A stretch of 64,000 bases of DNA from Haematococcus lacustris (GCA_030144725.1 JASKMD010000019.1:1775989-1839988); one strand, 5' to 3'; counted from the first letter of the stretch, positions 20,317 to 31,011 are shown. A program made the numbers and translations. The notes: generated by a model from the sequence alone, not told the origin.

Positions 20317-21270
20317 AGGTCAAGGGCGAGTGGGAAGGGAAGGGGAATGATAGGGCAGTAAGGTAAGGGGACCTGTAGCCACCTGTAGAGACATGTAGAG
20401 GGAGGGAGGGCGTGAGGGAGGGCGCGAGAAAGGGCGTGAGGGAGGGAGGGAAGGAGGGAGGGACGGAGGAGGTTGCTCCAGGCTGCAAGGAAGGATAGGG
20501 AGTGGGGCAAGGTGCGACGACGGCCTGGGAGGTGGTGGTGGCAAAGGGGAAGGGTCAAACCATCAATCTTACAGCAGCTCAAAAGGCATGCCAGATGTTA
20601 AGCGGTGCCACATACTTGCAGAGGGATAGCCACTCACCTTGACAAATGCGCATGGATGTTTGCATGGCTGACGGCGAGGCTCGCTCGTTGTGTGTCGCTG
20701 TGTGGCTAGGCTTGCTACGTTGCCTTTTTGCGTTGCTGCGTGGCTGTAACGTTTCGAGAATGCGAGGTTGTGTGGATGGCTGCGATGCTGGTGAACTAGC
20801 TGGACTGCGTGGCTGAGCTAGCGACGTAGATGGTTGTATGCCTAGCATCCGGGTTGGCTGCCTCATGGTAGGGGAAGTGGCTGGGGCTGCACTGCTGGCT
20901 AGGCTAAGTTGCGGCTGAGTTGCGTGTCTGAGCTAGCTAGCTAGGTGCGATGTGACTGGAAGCGAGCATAGTTTCGGGCCTGGCTGCGAGCTGAGTTACG
21001 AGGCTCTGAATGCGTGGAGCTGACTCATTGCAATTGGAAGTCGCTACTAGCTAGAGACGCACCTTCGGCGTTGTTCATCGACTTGGCAGTACGAGATGTC
21101 GCAATGTAGAGCACGTACATCGCGTTTGTGCTAGGCGTGTTGTAGAGCAGGGACGTTGAAAGTTGGCTAGGTGACAAGAAGGCTGCGAGGTTGCATGCCA
21201 TGTTGCTGGCTTTTTTGAAGTTTTCCATTATGGCTTTCATCCAGATGCCACCGACCTGTGCCAGTCAGCA
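19123..21270. other. Repeat-rich DNA without a recognised gene
   Basis: Contains GCTCCAGGCTGCCC repeats (19,575-19,680), purine-rich GGAGG runs (19,700-19,800), a (GAGGGT)n array (20,271-20,318) and GGAGGGAGGGC repeats (20,399-20,470). A segment at 19,860-20,120 resembles 10,570-10,690. A minus-strand frame at 21,025-21,240 (71 codons, MENFKKASNMACNLAAFLSP) is non-repetitive but unrecognised. Confidence 0.5.
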
Positions 21271-21279
21271 AGACCCTTC

Positions 21280-21985
21280 ACAGGGTCAGTAGGACCCTAC
21301 AAAGGGTCAGTAGGACCCTGCAGAAGGCCAGAGCGCCAGGACCCTGCACAGGGTCACCAGGACCCTGCACAGGGTTTTCAGGACCCTGCGCAGGGTCCTA
21401 GCGCCTTTTAAATATTAAATACATGTAATGTTAATAATAAACTACAAAATAGTTGTTCCAATATTTAATTTTAATTCTAACCATGGTCGTAGGACCCTGC
21501 GCAGGGTCCTGGCACACAGGGTCAGCAGGACCCTGCGCAGGGTTTCCAGGACCCTGCGCAGGGTCTGCAGGACCCTGCGCAGGGTCCTAGCGTCACCATG
21601 GTCGTAGGACCCTGCGCAGGGTCCTAGCACACAGGGTCAGCAGGACCCTGCACAGGGTTTCCAGGACCCTGCGCAGGGTTTCCAGGACCCTGCGCAGGGT
21701 CTGTAGGACCCTGCGCAGGGTCCTAGCGTCACCATGGTCGTAGGACCCTGCGCAGGGTCCTGGCACACAGAGTCGGGAGGATACCAAACAGAAACGACAG
21801 GACCTAGCAAAGGGTCTGCGGGAAGCCTGACAAGGTCCTGGCACACAGGGTCAGAATAAAACCTGGAAAACTCTTGACTCATAGGGTCAGTAGGACCCTG
21901 CGCAGGGTCGCCAGGACCCTGCGCAGGGTCCTACGACCAAGGTGACGCTAGGACCCTGCGCAGGGTCCTAGGACACGGGCCATAG
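21280..21985. repeat. Array of 20-bp palindromes AGGACCCTGCGCAGGGTCCT
   Basis: More than a dozen perfect or near-perfect copies of the palindrome, spaced by 5-40 bp (GGCACACAGGGTCAGC, TAGCGTCACCATGGTCGT). They surround an AT-rich island (21,410-21,482) quite unlike the rest of the window. GC-rich palindromic repeats in AT-rich spacers are described from expanded organelle genomes of Volvox and Haematococcus. A transferred organelle segment is therefore possible, but this is inference. Confidence 0.8.
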
Positions 21986-22252
21986 CTCATCACTGGCTTG
22001 GACTTTTGGCATGCTACCTACTAGGTTGGGCAGCTGTAACCACCCTCTACAACCTCTCATACTCACATTTCATGAAAAGACACTTTGATCACTCGGTGCC
22101 AACTCCCTTAGCCAAAATCAGGGTCACAGCCCCACACCTGGTCCAACAACTCGACACCGAGTGAGAATTACACTTTGGCCCAAGAGAGTCTTGACCTCCC
22201 CTAGGTCTCAACAACCTACATGCCAAGTTTCAGACCTGAACTCTCAAGCTTT

Positions 22253-22705
22253 TCAAGCCAGCCAGCCCTTAATTTGCACGAGTGACTTGAGCACAGTCTT
22301 GTTAGCTGACATCTGCAGCGTCACTGTACGGGTCAGGTAATCAAGCAAAGCACCGTTGGACTGCAACCAGTCGCTACCCATTAACACATCAAAGGCAGAG
22401 AACATCTCCAGCATGACTAACAAGTCTACTTTGCAGTTCAAAGACTGGACCTGCAGCTGTACAGTGCATGCATGTGTGCACATGACAGGCTGGCCATTTG
22501 CAACCTGGAACTTCCTAGGCTGCTGCAGTCTGTAGCTACTCAGAGAGTACATCTCAACAGCTGCGCAATTGATGAAACTTGTTGCTGCACCGCTATCAAA
22601 CAGCATGGTGCAGCCCCTACCATTCACCTTGCCAGAGAACGAGAAGTGTAAAACACTGTCGTCTGCAGCACTGTCCCTTGGCAAACATGCCTGCTTAACT
22701 GGCAC
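22253..22705 (-). CDS. Retropepsin-like aspartic protease domain
   Basis: 150 codons with the LFDSGAATSFIN active-site motif (about residues 35-46) and the later hydrophobic GSDWLQ segment (about 113), as in Ty3/gypsy proteases. It lies in a +1 frame relative to the gag/zinc-knuckle part. Stops at 22,754 and about 22,731 separate it from gag, so translation as a fusion would need frameshifting or the copy is degenerate. Confidence 0.75.
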   Translation of the reverse strand: MPVKQACLPRDSAADDSVLHFSFSGKVNGRGCTMLFDSGAATSFINCAAVEMYSLSSYRLQQPRKFQVANGQPVMCTHACTVQLQVQSLNCKVDLLVMLEMFSAFDVLMGSDWLQSNGALLDYLTRTVTLQMSANKTVLKSLVQIKGWLA

Positions 22706-22766
22706 AGTCCCACAGGCACCAACACAGGCCTAGCGCACTGGTTGGGCAAAGCCTCAACGGCGCCGG

Positions 22767-23321
22767 TCACCCCTGGAGCCTTGCTGCTTCCAGCCACCCT
22801 TGCCAGGGGGGCTGCGGTCTCGCTTCTGGGGCCGGGGGGCTAAGATCCCCAGGAGGGTTGGCATGGCGGGAAGGGGGGCCCAGGGAAGCAGGGCGGGGGT
22901 AGCCGCTGACCCGGCGGGCCTCATCTGCTGGCAGGTGCTTCTGGTTGCAGTAGTCACGGAAGTGGTTGGGGTTCCAGCAGTGATGGCACGCATAGCCAGG
23001 ATTTGGCAGGGTGGACCCGCCAGCAGCAGGTGCTGGGCACACAGGGGCCGTGGCAGGGGGAGCCTGGGCAGCACGGCCAGCATGGCGACCCCCACCTTGG
23101 CTGCTGTGGCGGCTGCCACGGTGGCCTCCACTGCTGCTGCTGCTGGACACGTCCCAGTAAGGGCCACGAGGGGCAGGGGGAGGTGGTCCTCCAGAAGGGC
23201 CAGGAAAAGTCCTGATGCGGTTCATCTGCTTAGGGGGCACAAAGGCAGCCACATGGGGAGCAGGTGGGCGACGTCCCACATGGTTGGTAGCTACTGCAAA
23301 CAGTACCTTCTGTGCATTCAC
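22767..23321 (-). pseudogene. Gag C-terminal part with zinc knuckle
   Basis: 184 codons, Pro/Gly/Ser-rich, with one CCHC knuckle (CHHCWNPNHFRDYC) around residue 112. It is the downstream half of the gag frame interrupted at 23,337-23,684: subtracting the 346 bp of insert plus duplication puts its codons in the same phase as 23,611-24,966. The ATG at 23,321 is thus not an original start. Confidence 0.8.
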
Positions 23322-23338
23322 AGCAGCCTGAATGGCAT

Positions 23339-23682
23339 CACTCCTACAATTTAGTCCCTGCGTTTGTCCCTGCGTTCTACCAACCTTGTCCGATCGGGCT
23401 GAAATTTTGATAGATGGCAGTTTTCAGAAAATAAAACATATTTTTCAAGAAAAATATTTGGAAAAATCCAAAAGCTGTTGCGCTGTGGCCCGCAACCTAT
23501 CCCTGCACTTACCCCTGCACCTACGCCCCAGGGCCACAGCGCAGCCGCCTTTGATTTTTTCAAAACATTTTTTCTGAAAAAAATGTTTTTTTTCTGCAAA
23601 CTACCATCTATCAAAATTTCAGCCCGATCGGACAAGGTCGGTAGAACGCAGGGACAAACGCAGGGACTAAGTTGTAGGAGTG
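23339..23682. mobile_element. 344-bp foldback/MITE inserted in gag, TSD AT
   Basis: Ends are inverted repeats beginning CACTCCTACAA, about 75 bp of strong match (including CTGCGTTTGTCCCTGCGTTC and CCGATCGGGCTGAAATTTTG). Further imperfect pairing through GCGCTGTGGCC/GGCCACAGCGC makes most of the element a hairpin. The dinucleotide AT is duplicated at 23,337-23,338 and 23,683-23,684. The CACT terminus hints at CACTA/EnSpm, but a 2-bp duplication is short for that group; the family is open. Confidence 0.88.
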
Positions 23683-24966
23683 ATCGTTCAGGGTGGGGTC
23701 ACGCATCTGGGCAAGATCATGCACCACAGAGGACTGCAGCTTAGACGTGAGCCCCCTAATGAAGGTGGCCACCAGCATAGCTGGCGCCATGCAGGTAGAA
23801 CCTGCCACCGTCAGAGTGTTCCTGAAATCAGTAATGTAAGCATTCAAAGTGGATCCTGCTGACATGCGCAAGGCATTGGGATCCTGGAGTTTCCTGCGGT
23901 GCACATCTGACTCATTGCGCAGGTCATCACCAGCCATTTCCTTAAAGGAAGCACGCAGGTGGGCCCATGTTGGCCTAGAGCCATGGGCAAGAATGTGAGC
24001 ATTCCTGGTTGCTGGGTACCATACTTCTCTGGCCTTGCCTGTCAAAAAATTGGGCAGGGCATCATCAGGGTCTATGCGCAGATATGCACAATGCACCTCA
24101 AGATCCTCACAGAAGATTTCTGCTACTCGGGAAGTGGCAAGGCACTGGTCCGTCCATTTGTCAGGACCTGGGATCTTAACCCTGGACATAGGGACTGACG
24201 CAGCAAGTGTCGCATTGGCAGGAGGTGCAACCTGAGACAAAGGTGTCTGTCTGCCTGACAACGGGACCACACGTGCAACTGTGCCTGATAAGGCTGGCGC
24301 AGCACCAGGAGCAGGCAACGCAGCAGACGTGCCACTATTTCTGTTCACAACAGGCCTGTCCGACTGGCTGCGAATGGCTGCAACACCTTGCTCTCCACTC
24401 ACCACCACATTCTGGCGGTCCTGCAGGCTTTCCATCTCCGAGAGCTCAGCTCGCACGCGGACAGCCTCGTTCTGGGCAGCCTCCAGGTGCGCAGTGACCC
24501 CCACCAGCTGCTGGCGCAGACGCTGAATCTCATCAGCTGCAGCTGCTGCGGCAGAAGTGCCGACTTCAGGGAGAATGGGGGCAGCTGTCAGGGCTCCCGC
24601 ATACGAGAGAGAGCCAACACCAGGCGTAGTCGCAGGAGGGACAGGTGCAGCCAGAGGCTGGGCAGAGGCGATGCTGTTCAGGGAGGACAGCACAGATCTC
24701 AGCAGGTCCAGCGCCTGGGCGGGCTGCAGGCCTGTGATCTTCTCGACGTCCGCGAAAACAGGAGCTGCGGCAGAAAGAGAAGGCGTGTTGTTGGCAGCAG
24801 GTGCCGTGCCAGTAATTGGCGCCCCAGCCGCAACAGGGACTCCTGTTGGGGCTCCAGCGGCAGTGCTTGGAGTCGCTGGGGGCGGGGAGCCAGGAGTCTG
24901 GCCCCCTGGAGCGGGACGCTCAGCCCGTTTGTCTCCGCCAGGCGGAGGTTCCTTGTTAGCAGTCAT
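23611..24966 (-). pseudogene. Gag N-terminal part, truncated by insertion
   Basis: 451 codons. A long Ala/Pro-rich N-terminus is followed by a coiled-coil (DEIQRLRQQLVGVTAHLEAA, about 170) and a gag capsid region (about 270-420; YLRIDPDDALPNFLTGKARE, STLNAYITDFRNTL). The last 15 or so codons are read from the inserted element. The start ATG at 24,966 is about 30 bp inside the primer site. Confidence 0.82.
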
Positions 24967-24996
24967 ATTGCTTAGGCAAGAAAGGTAACGTTAAGC

Positions 24997-25014
24997 AACG
25001 TCGGTCGGAAACCA
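24997..25014 (-). promoter_or_regulatory. Primer binding site of the second retrotransposon
   Basis: Reads TGGTTTCCGACCGACGTT on the minus strand, two bases after an LTR end (...CAACA). The first 14 bases are shared with 26,744-26,761. Confidence 0.65.
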
Positions 25015-25015
25015 A

Positions 25016-25201
25016 TGTTGCGTTGGCATAGGTGCTCGCGAGATGTTAGTGGTGCACATCCGGTGCATTATATATAAGGTTCCCAAATAGACATCTCTAT
25101 GTCCCATGTAGTAAATAGTATAGACTAGAGATAGTAAATAGTGTAGACTAGTCGACTATTTCGTCACCAAATCAGCTCGTTTCAGTCGCAACGGGGCGTA
25201 C
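25016..25201 (-). repeat. Putative 5' LTR (186 bp) of the second retrotransposon
   Basis: TG...CA-bounded on the minus strand. It contains a TATATATAA promoter-like site (about 25,069-25,077) and a TAGTCTA(C/T)ACTATTTACTA tandem pair. No second copy exists in the window, so the right boundary is inferred only from the termini. Confidence 0.5.
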
Positions 25202-25309
25202 ATTAGCTCACCAGACACGTCGTGCTAGTCTTAAGAGCAGTCAGTATCAGTTGTGATTCTGTTGATCTGCCGGCCAAAGGATTGCCCACTTCCTTATCGA
25301 CGAACTCCG

Positions 25310-25651
25310 ATGGCTGCAGCTGCTGGCCCATCGGGCGGCACGCAGCCAAAGAGGAAGCTGGGAGCATTAGAATTGCAGACCAAGCTTCGAGATAGCATCT
25401 ATAGCAAGCGCTTCTCATTTCAGGTCTATGAGTTTCAAGGACAAAGCGTTTGCAAAGCCGTTTGCGGCGATTGTGACCAGTCCAAAATGAACACAAGTGC
25501 AAGCCAAAGCGACAGCGTGCGGACACGACACCAGATGGACCAGCAGCAGCAGCAGCCGCAGAGCTGCCTTTCCAGCGAATTGCGAAGTGACTTTGACTAT
25601 ATACATGTGAATGTTAACTGCAACAATGATGACAACGAGTCTTCCCGTTGA
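25310..25651 (+). CDS. Hypothetical protein, possibly BED/hAT N-terminus
   Basis: 113 codons from the ATG at 25,310. The N-terminal part (KRKLGALELQTKLRDSIYSK...VCKAVCGDC) resembles the start of hAT-type transposases, where a basic lead and a Cys pair open a BED finger, but the His pair is not evident. It then runs through a Gln tract to a stop with no catalytic domain. An orphan fragment or a small unknown gene is equally possible. Confidence 0.3.
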   Translation: MAAAAGPSGGTQPKRKLGALELQTKLRDSIYSKRFSFQVYEFQGQSVCKAVCGDCDQSKMNTSASQSDSVRTRHQMDQQQQQPQSCLSSELRSDFDYIHVNVNCNNDDNESSR

Positions 25652-25707
25652 AACTGCTAATAGCTCTGCAATCGCCTAGGACATTTTTTTTTGCATGGAG
25701 CGACTAG

Positions 25708-26553
25708 ACTCTCCCTTTTGATTCGCGTCCGCGAATCGTTTTTTTGCCCTCGCGAAATCGCGAACGAGTAAACAATGTGGTTTTTTCCTGAATCGCGAAG
25801 TGGTCAAACAATTATTTGACCTGCGTAAATGGTGTTGCGATGGACCTCTTCGTGGTCCGTGGCATCAGTGCCGACGACGCAGCCGAAAATTTGCTACGCC
25901 AGGTTGACCAACACGATGAAATGCTCCATCAAAGGGGTGGGTAGTAGGCAAGTCAGCGGGTGGCCCCACGAAGTCAGCTGTTGGGGTGGTTGGCCAGGCT
26001 GGGGCAGCAGCCGGGGTGGCTGGCTGCACCAGGTCAGCTGCAAGGGTGACTGGGCAAGCTGGGGCAGCAGCTCGGGAGGCTGGCCGCACCAAGTCAGCCA
26101 CTGGTGTGCTTGCCTTGGCGAAGGCTGCGGCATGGGTGACTGCTAGGGCACGCAGATTTGAGTGTTTAGAGGAGGATGCAAAGATATGCCGACACTGCAA
26201 GCACACAGGAGCACCATGATTTCATGGGGGAGGTTCAGTGCCCTATCTAGTGCAAAGTCTAGAGGGTGAATTGGTGCACATTTACAGTGCCCTTGCCCAG
26301 AGGCAGTGACTTGGCTTTGACTTGGCTTGGACTTGGCTTCACATAGTGACATGTACACAAAATGTGTTAACCATGGAGGATTGACTTGGTATGCAAGGAA
26401 TGGCTGTCTTGAATATTTCCAAGCACACCCACATTGTTGAAGTTGTGTTTTGCTACAACTTTTGCATCGGGAAAAAGTAAACAATGTTTTTTTGGAGTCG
26501 GGAACGAGTATTTAATTATAATATTCGGGGCCTCGCGAATCAAAAGGGAGAGT
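25708..26553. mobile_element. 846-bp element with ACTCTCCCTTTTGATTCGCG inverted ends
   Basis: The 20-bp ends are perfect inverted repeats. Subterminal regions share GTAAACAATGT and GAACGAGTA motifs and CGCGAA-rich runs. The middle (25,960-26,110) holds three imperfect copies of a ~57-bp GCTGGCTGCACCAGGTCAGC-type repeat. No target duplication or transposase is visible, so it is probably non-autonomous. Confidence 0.6.
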
Positions 26554-27590
26554 ACGGTATTTTAGGAACCTTAATTATATACCCACGTAACATTTCTCCC
26601 CGCCTATTGGGGTCCGTCCTCGTGCCTTGGGCGTTTCGGTGCACACGAGTGAGCGAAACCCCATCCAGGTAATCTTTCTACCGGATGTGGGAGAGACACC
26701 ACACAATTTCCAAGGATCGAACCCGTGTCCTCTCGACACATTGGGTATCGGTCGGAAACCAAAATGTAGCGTGCAAGACACCACGCCGACAACCGATAAC
26801 TACCTTCGTTCCCACAGCGTGACACGGCCAGGGTTTAGAACGTTTCCCCCGAGGAGTCGAACCTCTGAAGCAGGTGTGCGCGAAGGCCCACCTGCCCCTT
26901 TCGCCCACCATGTCACACTGCAGTACAGAAGTACTCGGAGGCGAGCTAGGCTTCGAGGAGCCGTTCGCTACACATACACATTACTACTCACACTACTCAC
27001 ACAGCACACATACTCACACAGCTCAGCGTAGTAAATGCAAAGGTACAACCGTCGTAATACTAGGGGTCGGTTCCCTGCCAGTTAGGGAGGCCAACTCTAA
27101 CATTGGATCTCATTAGGTCACACACTCAACATGCCTAATGGGTGCAAGCTGTATTGGACGACCTGTGGTACCTGTGGCAACACTTCAGCTGGACAAACAT
27201 CGTGTTTAGCATCAATGACGGGTCATAGGTTACAAGGCCGCCAGGGCTGGAGGAGGGGTGCTCTCATCAGTGCCAGCGGGTTGACAGGCCAACAAAACTC
27301 ATTCAACAAGGAACAACATGTCGACCTGTGGATAATCTCACTCAGCTACTACAAACACGTTGTAGCATCCTCGATCGCACCCTTGATGATCACAAACCCC
27401 ACTCCGGTGGCACGTTCCTGGGGCATTACCCCCTGACCACTGGGCACATCACCAAAACTAACAGCTTAACGCTTAAAAGGATATCAGCCCGTTGCACTAG
27501 CAAACACCAGTGAACTAGCTAAGAGCCCTAGAGTGCGCCATGGCTCCAGGGCCCGGGTAGTGATGGACCGCTCCACTAGGAAGCTCCATT
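26554..27590. other. LTR-like remnant and unassigned DNA
   Basis: A TGGTTTCCGACCGAT primer-site-like sequence lies at 26,744-26,761 (minus strand), preceded by an LTR-like end (...GCTACA). Two RNA-polymerase-III B-box-like sequences, GGTTCGATCC (about 26,714) and GGTTCGACTCC (about 26,857), occur on the minus strand without a matching cloverleaf. No gene is supported from here to 27,590. Confidence 0.4.
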
Positions 27591-27649
27591 GTGGCTACAG
27601 GTTTATTAATCGCTGCTGCTTTTGGCGATACCTGCAAGCACATAGGGCC

Positions 27650-28330
27650 ACGACATATGCTTAGTGTGCGGGGCTATGTGCGGGGCAACAATGCGCACGG
27701 TGTGTTGGACAAGGCTATGTGCGGGGCTATGTGCGGGGCAACAAGTGCTATGTGCGGGGCAACAAGTGCTATGTGCGAGGCTTACCTTTTGGAGAGGCCT
27801 GACCGTTTGCCATTCTACGGGGCCGTGTACCATTGTTTACTGCGCGGTCACGAATCAGCGCGTCGATCTGCGAACACAAGCACAAGCAATGGTTGCGGGG
27901 CTGCTATAGTGCGGGGCTGCTGCTTTGAGACGGTGCTTACCTTAACCCGGTGTGGCAGCTTGGGGCCCGAGCGGTTATCAGAGCAGGCCGCCACGCCTGC
28001 TCCAAGTAAGATGGCAATCTGCGGCAAACGGAGCTTTTTTATACTGTCCGCTGTCACACTGTGCGCTGTCCGTCCTTTGACAGCCGTTGCATTGGATGAC
28101 GCGTCCTTAGCTGCTAGCTAGCCCCTGACACATGAGACCTGCAGCGGAGACCTCAGCGGACCTCAACTGAGACCTCAGCGGAGACAGCTTATCTTACAGC
28201 GTGCTTACTTAGCGCTATCAAGATGACTTATCAGCCCTTGCAGCCCTTGCAGCCCCGTAAGGGACAGCCAGACTACTCAAAGGCCGTGCGTGCTCTAACA
28301 GACAAGACACCACCCATGGTGAGGGATTGC
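27650..28330 (+). repeat. Repeat-family copy A (GTGCGGGGCAACAAGTGCTATG units)
   Basis: A short tandem array of GTGCGGGGCTAT/GTGCGGGGCAACAAGTGCTAT leads into a unique ~450-bp module (27,781-28,222). It is followed by an ATG-started coding-like exon (28,223-28,320, [20 protein letters not shown]) ending in a GTGAGG donor. The same module is at 30,431-30,885 (direct) and 29,805-30,000 (inverted). Confidence 0.8.
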
Positions 28331-28365
28331 CAAATTGCAATCCAGGCAACCCCAACAGCTGACTC

Positions 28366-29110
28366 CTGATGGTGGAATTCACTGCAGTGTATACTATCGG
28401 GCACGACCGCGGCAGGGAGTGAAAGGCCCTGACTTTGACCCTGGCCCTGACCCTGACTCTGACCCCAGCGGGTTGACAGTCACACCAACACTAACTGGTC
28501 TTCTGTCCCCCACTGTGATCTCCGACGAATGCGCACACACAGCCAGGCAATGACGCATCAAGCACAACAAGGCTGAGTTGGGCTGCCAAGCCAAACAAGG
28601 ACAAGCAAGGGCAAGGCAGCCAAGCCCACATACCCCAACGTGCAGCCCCGCAAGTGCTTGAATTGGGGCTGCAACGCTGGCGGGATATGCAATGCATCAA
28701 GGAAAGCAAGTGGTGTCCACTGGAGCTGTGCTGGTGGCCTAGGCTGCCAACACAGTCCGCCAAGGGCAGGGAGTACCACGGCATGGGCAGCAAGCAGCTG
28801 CCAAATAGCCAACCCAAGGCCCAGCATCAGCAGCAGGCTGTGGCACAGGAGTGTGTGCCCAGTGCTGCATCAGCTCAGGCATTGTGCATGTCTGCCATGC
28901 CAAACAGGCTAGTCCCCCCTCAAGCGTCAGGCCTCTGCTCAGGGGGTTAGCACCCTCAGCCTCAGCCTCAGCCTCAGCCTCAGCCTGTTGTGGACTTGAT
29001 GGAGCTTGGGGCTGGGCCACGGTCAAGGTTGGTTCAGCACCTAAAGTGAGCAGCAGCATGCAACTTGTTGTGTAGAAAGATGCCAGCTTGCACAGTGCGA
29101 GGCCTCATGG
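28366..29110 (+). repeat. Repeat-family copy A, downstream module
   Basis: Begins with the exon-like CCTGATGGTGGAATTCACTG segment (again at 48,692), then a module repeated at about 31,110-31,800 with over 95% apparent identity, including GTTGACAGTCACACCAACAC and ATGCAATGCATCAAGGAAAG. A frame here (RDMQCIKESKWCPLELCWWP) looks like real element-encoded protein but its family is unknown. A (CTCAGC)n run lies at 28,949-28,985. Confidence 0.75.
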
Positions 29111-29176
29111 TACCTACCTCTGCCCGTCCCCTTGCCCCCGCCCCTCACCCTGTCCCTGCGCCCATAGCAGCCCCGC

Positions 29177-29227
<51 letters not shown>

Positions 29228-29228
29228 A
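29177..29228. repeat. (GAAA)n microsatellite
   Basis: About 13 copies of GAAA/AAAG inside the repeat family. The corresponding place in the other copy (31,810 on) instead holds a CCCTGGCCCTGC minisatellite. Confidence 0.95.
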
Positions 29229-29804
29229 AACTACTCCGGTACAAACCGGCGTGCATTAAGGGAGGAGCTTCCACCTGTGGCGCGGCCTGCTCCCACCTCC
29301 AAACGTTGGACACAGGCTAGACATGTCCCCACCAAGCTGCCCTAGCTGTAGCCACAGACCACAGCTAGCACCTAAGGCAAACAAAGAGGCATGAGAGGAG
29401 CAAAGACTAGTGCACTCGGCAGCTGACCTTATCTCTTCTCCTCGTTGACGAGAGCAATTCCAGCTTTGTCCGCCGGATGTCGCACTAAAAGCTGAAGTTC
29501 AGGCTCCAAAAGTCCAAACTTCAGCTGTCAGCCAACGTCCCGCGTTGAGGTAGTTCTGCTCCCTCCTTGACGAAGCCAGCATCTCCACAACAGCTCGGTG
29601 ACCCGCAGCGGTCGTGTGCGGCACCCAGACCTCATTTGTATTCCGCTGGACAAAGCGGTGCCCGTTAAAGCCTGGGAAGGCTTTCCCGTTGCATCCCAAC
29701 TTATATACCGCTGGGTGCGGTGGTGAGGTAGCTTAGCCAATCCGTGCGACCGAAGTCAACGCGGATTGTTACCAGGGCCACCGCGTGGAGGTGCCTCACC
29801 GCCA

Positions 29805-30590
29805 GCCCCCAGCCCCGCACTATAGCAGCCTCGCACTATAGCAGCCCCGCAACCATTGCTTGTGCTTGTGTTCGCAGATCGACGCGCTAATTCGTGACCG
29901 CGCAGTAAACAATGGTACACGGCCCCGTTGAATGGCAAACGGCCAGGCCTCTCCGAAAGGTAAGCCTTGCACATAGCACTTGTTGCCCCGCACATAGCAC
30001 TTGTTGCCCCGCACATAGCACTTGTTGCCCCGCACAAAGCACTTGTTGCCCCGCACATAGCACTTAGCCTTCTAAAGGTAAGCCCCGCACATAGCACTTG
30101 TTGCCCCGCATTGTTGCCCCGCACTTTTTGTCCATTGTTGCCCCGCACATAGCCCCGCACACAGCCCCGCACATAGCCCCGCACACTAAGCATATGTCGT
30201 GGCCCTATGTGCGGGGCTGTGTACGGGGCTATGTGCGGGGCAACAATGCGCACGGTGTGTTGGACAAAAAGTGCGGGGCAACAATGCGCGGCAACAAGTG
30301 TTATGTGCGGGGCTTACCTTTAGAAGGCTAAGTGCTATGTGCGGGGCAACAAGTGCTATGTGCGGGGCAACAAGTGCTATGTGCGGGGCAACAAGTGCTA
30401 TGTGCGGGGCAACAAGTGCTATGTGCGAGGCTTACCTTTCGGAGAGGCCTGGCCGTTTGCCATTCTACGGGGCCGTGTACCATTGTTTACTGCGCGATCA
30501 CGAATTAGCGCGTCGATCTGCGAACACAAGCACAAGCAATGGTTGCGGGGCTGCTATAGTGCGGGGCTGCTATAGTGCGGGGCTGCTGCT
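29805..30590. repeat. Near-perfect ~780-bp palindrome
   Basis: Left arm 29,805-30,185 and right arm about 30,205-30,590 are reverse complements: GCAACCATTGCTTGTGCTTG/CAAGCACAAGCAATGGTTGC, GGCCAGGCCTCTCCGAAAGG/CCTTTCGGAGAGGCCTGGCC, and the repeated TGTTGCCCCGCACATAGCAC units. A short centre contains CTAAGCATATGTCGTGG. It joins an inverted and a direct copy of the family head. Confidence 0.88.
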
Positions 30591-31011
30591 TTGAGACGGT
30601 GCTTACCTTAACCCGGTGTGGCAGCTTGGGGCCCGAGCGGTAATCAGAGCAGGCCGCCACGCCTGCTCCAAGTAAGATGGCAATCTGTGGCAAACGGAGC
30701 TTTTTTATACTGTCCGCTGTCACACTGTGCGCTGTCCGTCCTTTGACAGCCGTTGCATTGGATGACGCGTCCTTAGCTGCTAGCTAGCCCCTGACACATG
30801 AGACCTGGAGCGGAGACCTCAGCGGACCTCAGCGGAGACCTCAGCGGATACAGCTTATCTTACAGCGTGTTTACTTAGCGCTATCAAGATGACTTATCAG
30901 CCCTTGCAGCCCTTGCAGAACCCTAGCAGGCAGCACCAGAACAATGACAGGTTGCAGCATCAGCAGCAGCGCCTGCAGCTCCAAGCAGCAACACTGCTCC
31001 ACCAGCAGCGG

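Larger units (their letters stand above)
21986..25201 (-). mobile_element. Truncated LTR retrotransposon (gag-protease only)
   Basis: On the minus strand: a putative 5' LTR (25,016-25,201), primer site, gag, zinc knuckle and aspartic protease, then nothing recognisable. Reverse transcriptase, RNase H and integrase are absent, and the right-to-left reading ends at the palindrome block near 21,985. The gag frame is split by an inserted inverted-repeat element at 23,339-23,682. Confidence 0.8.

Noticed and set aside
26700..26930. tRNA gene or tRNA-derived SINE suggested by B-box-like GGTTCGATCC and GGTTCGACTCC
   Set aside because: No matching A-box, anticodon arm or paired acceptor stem could be drawn; kept only as a note.
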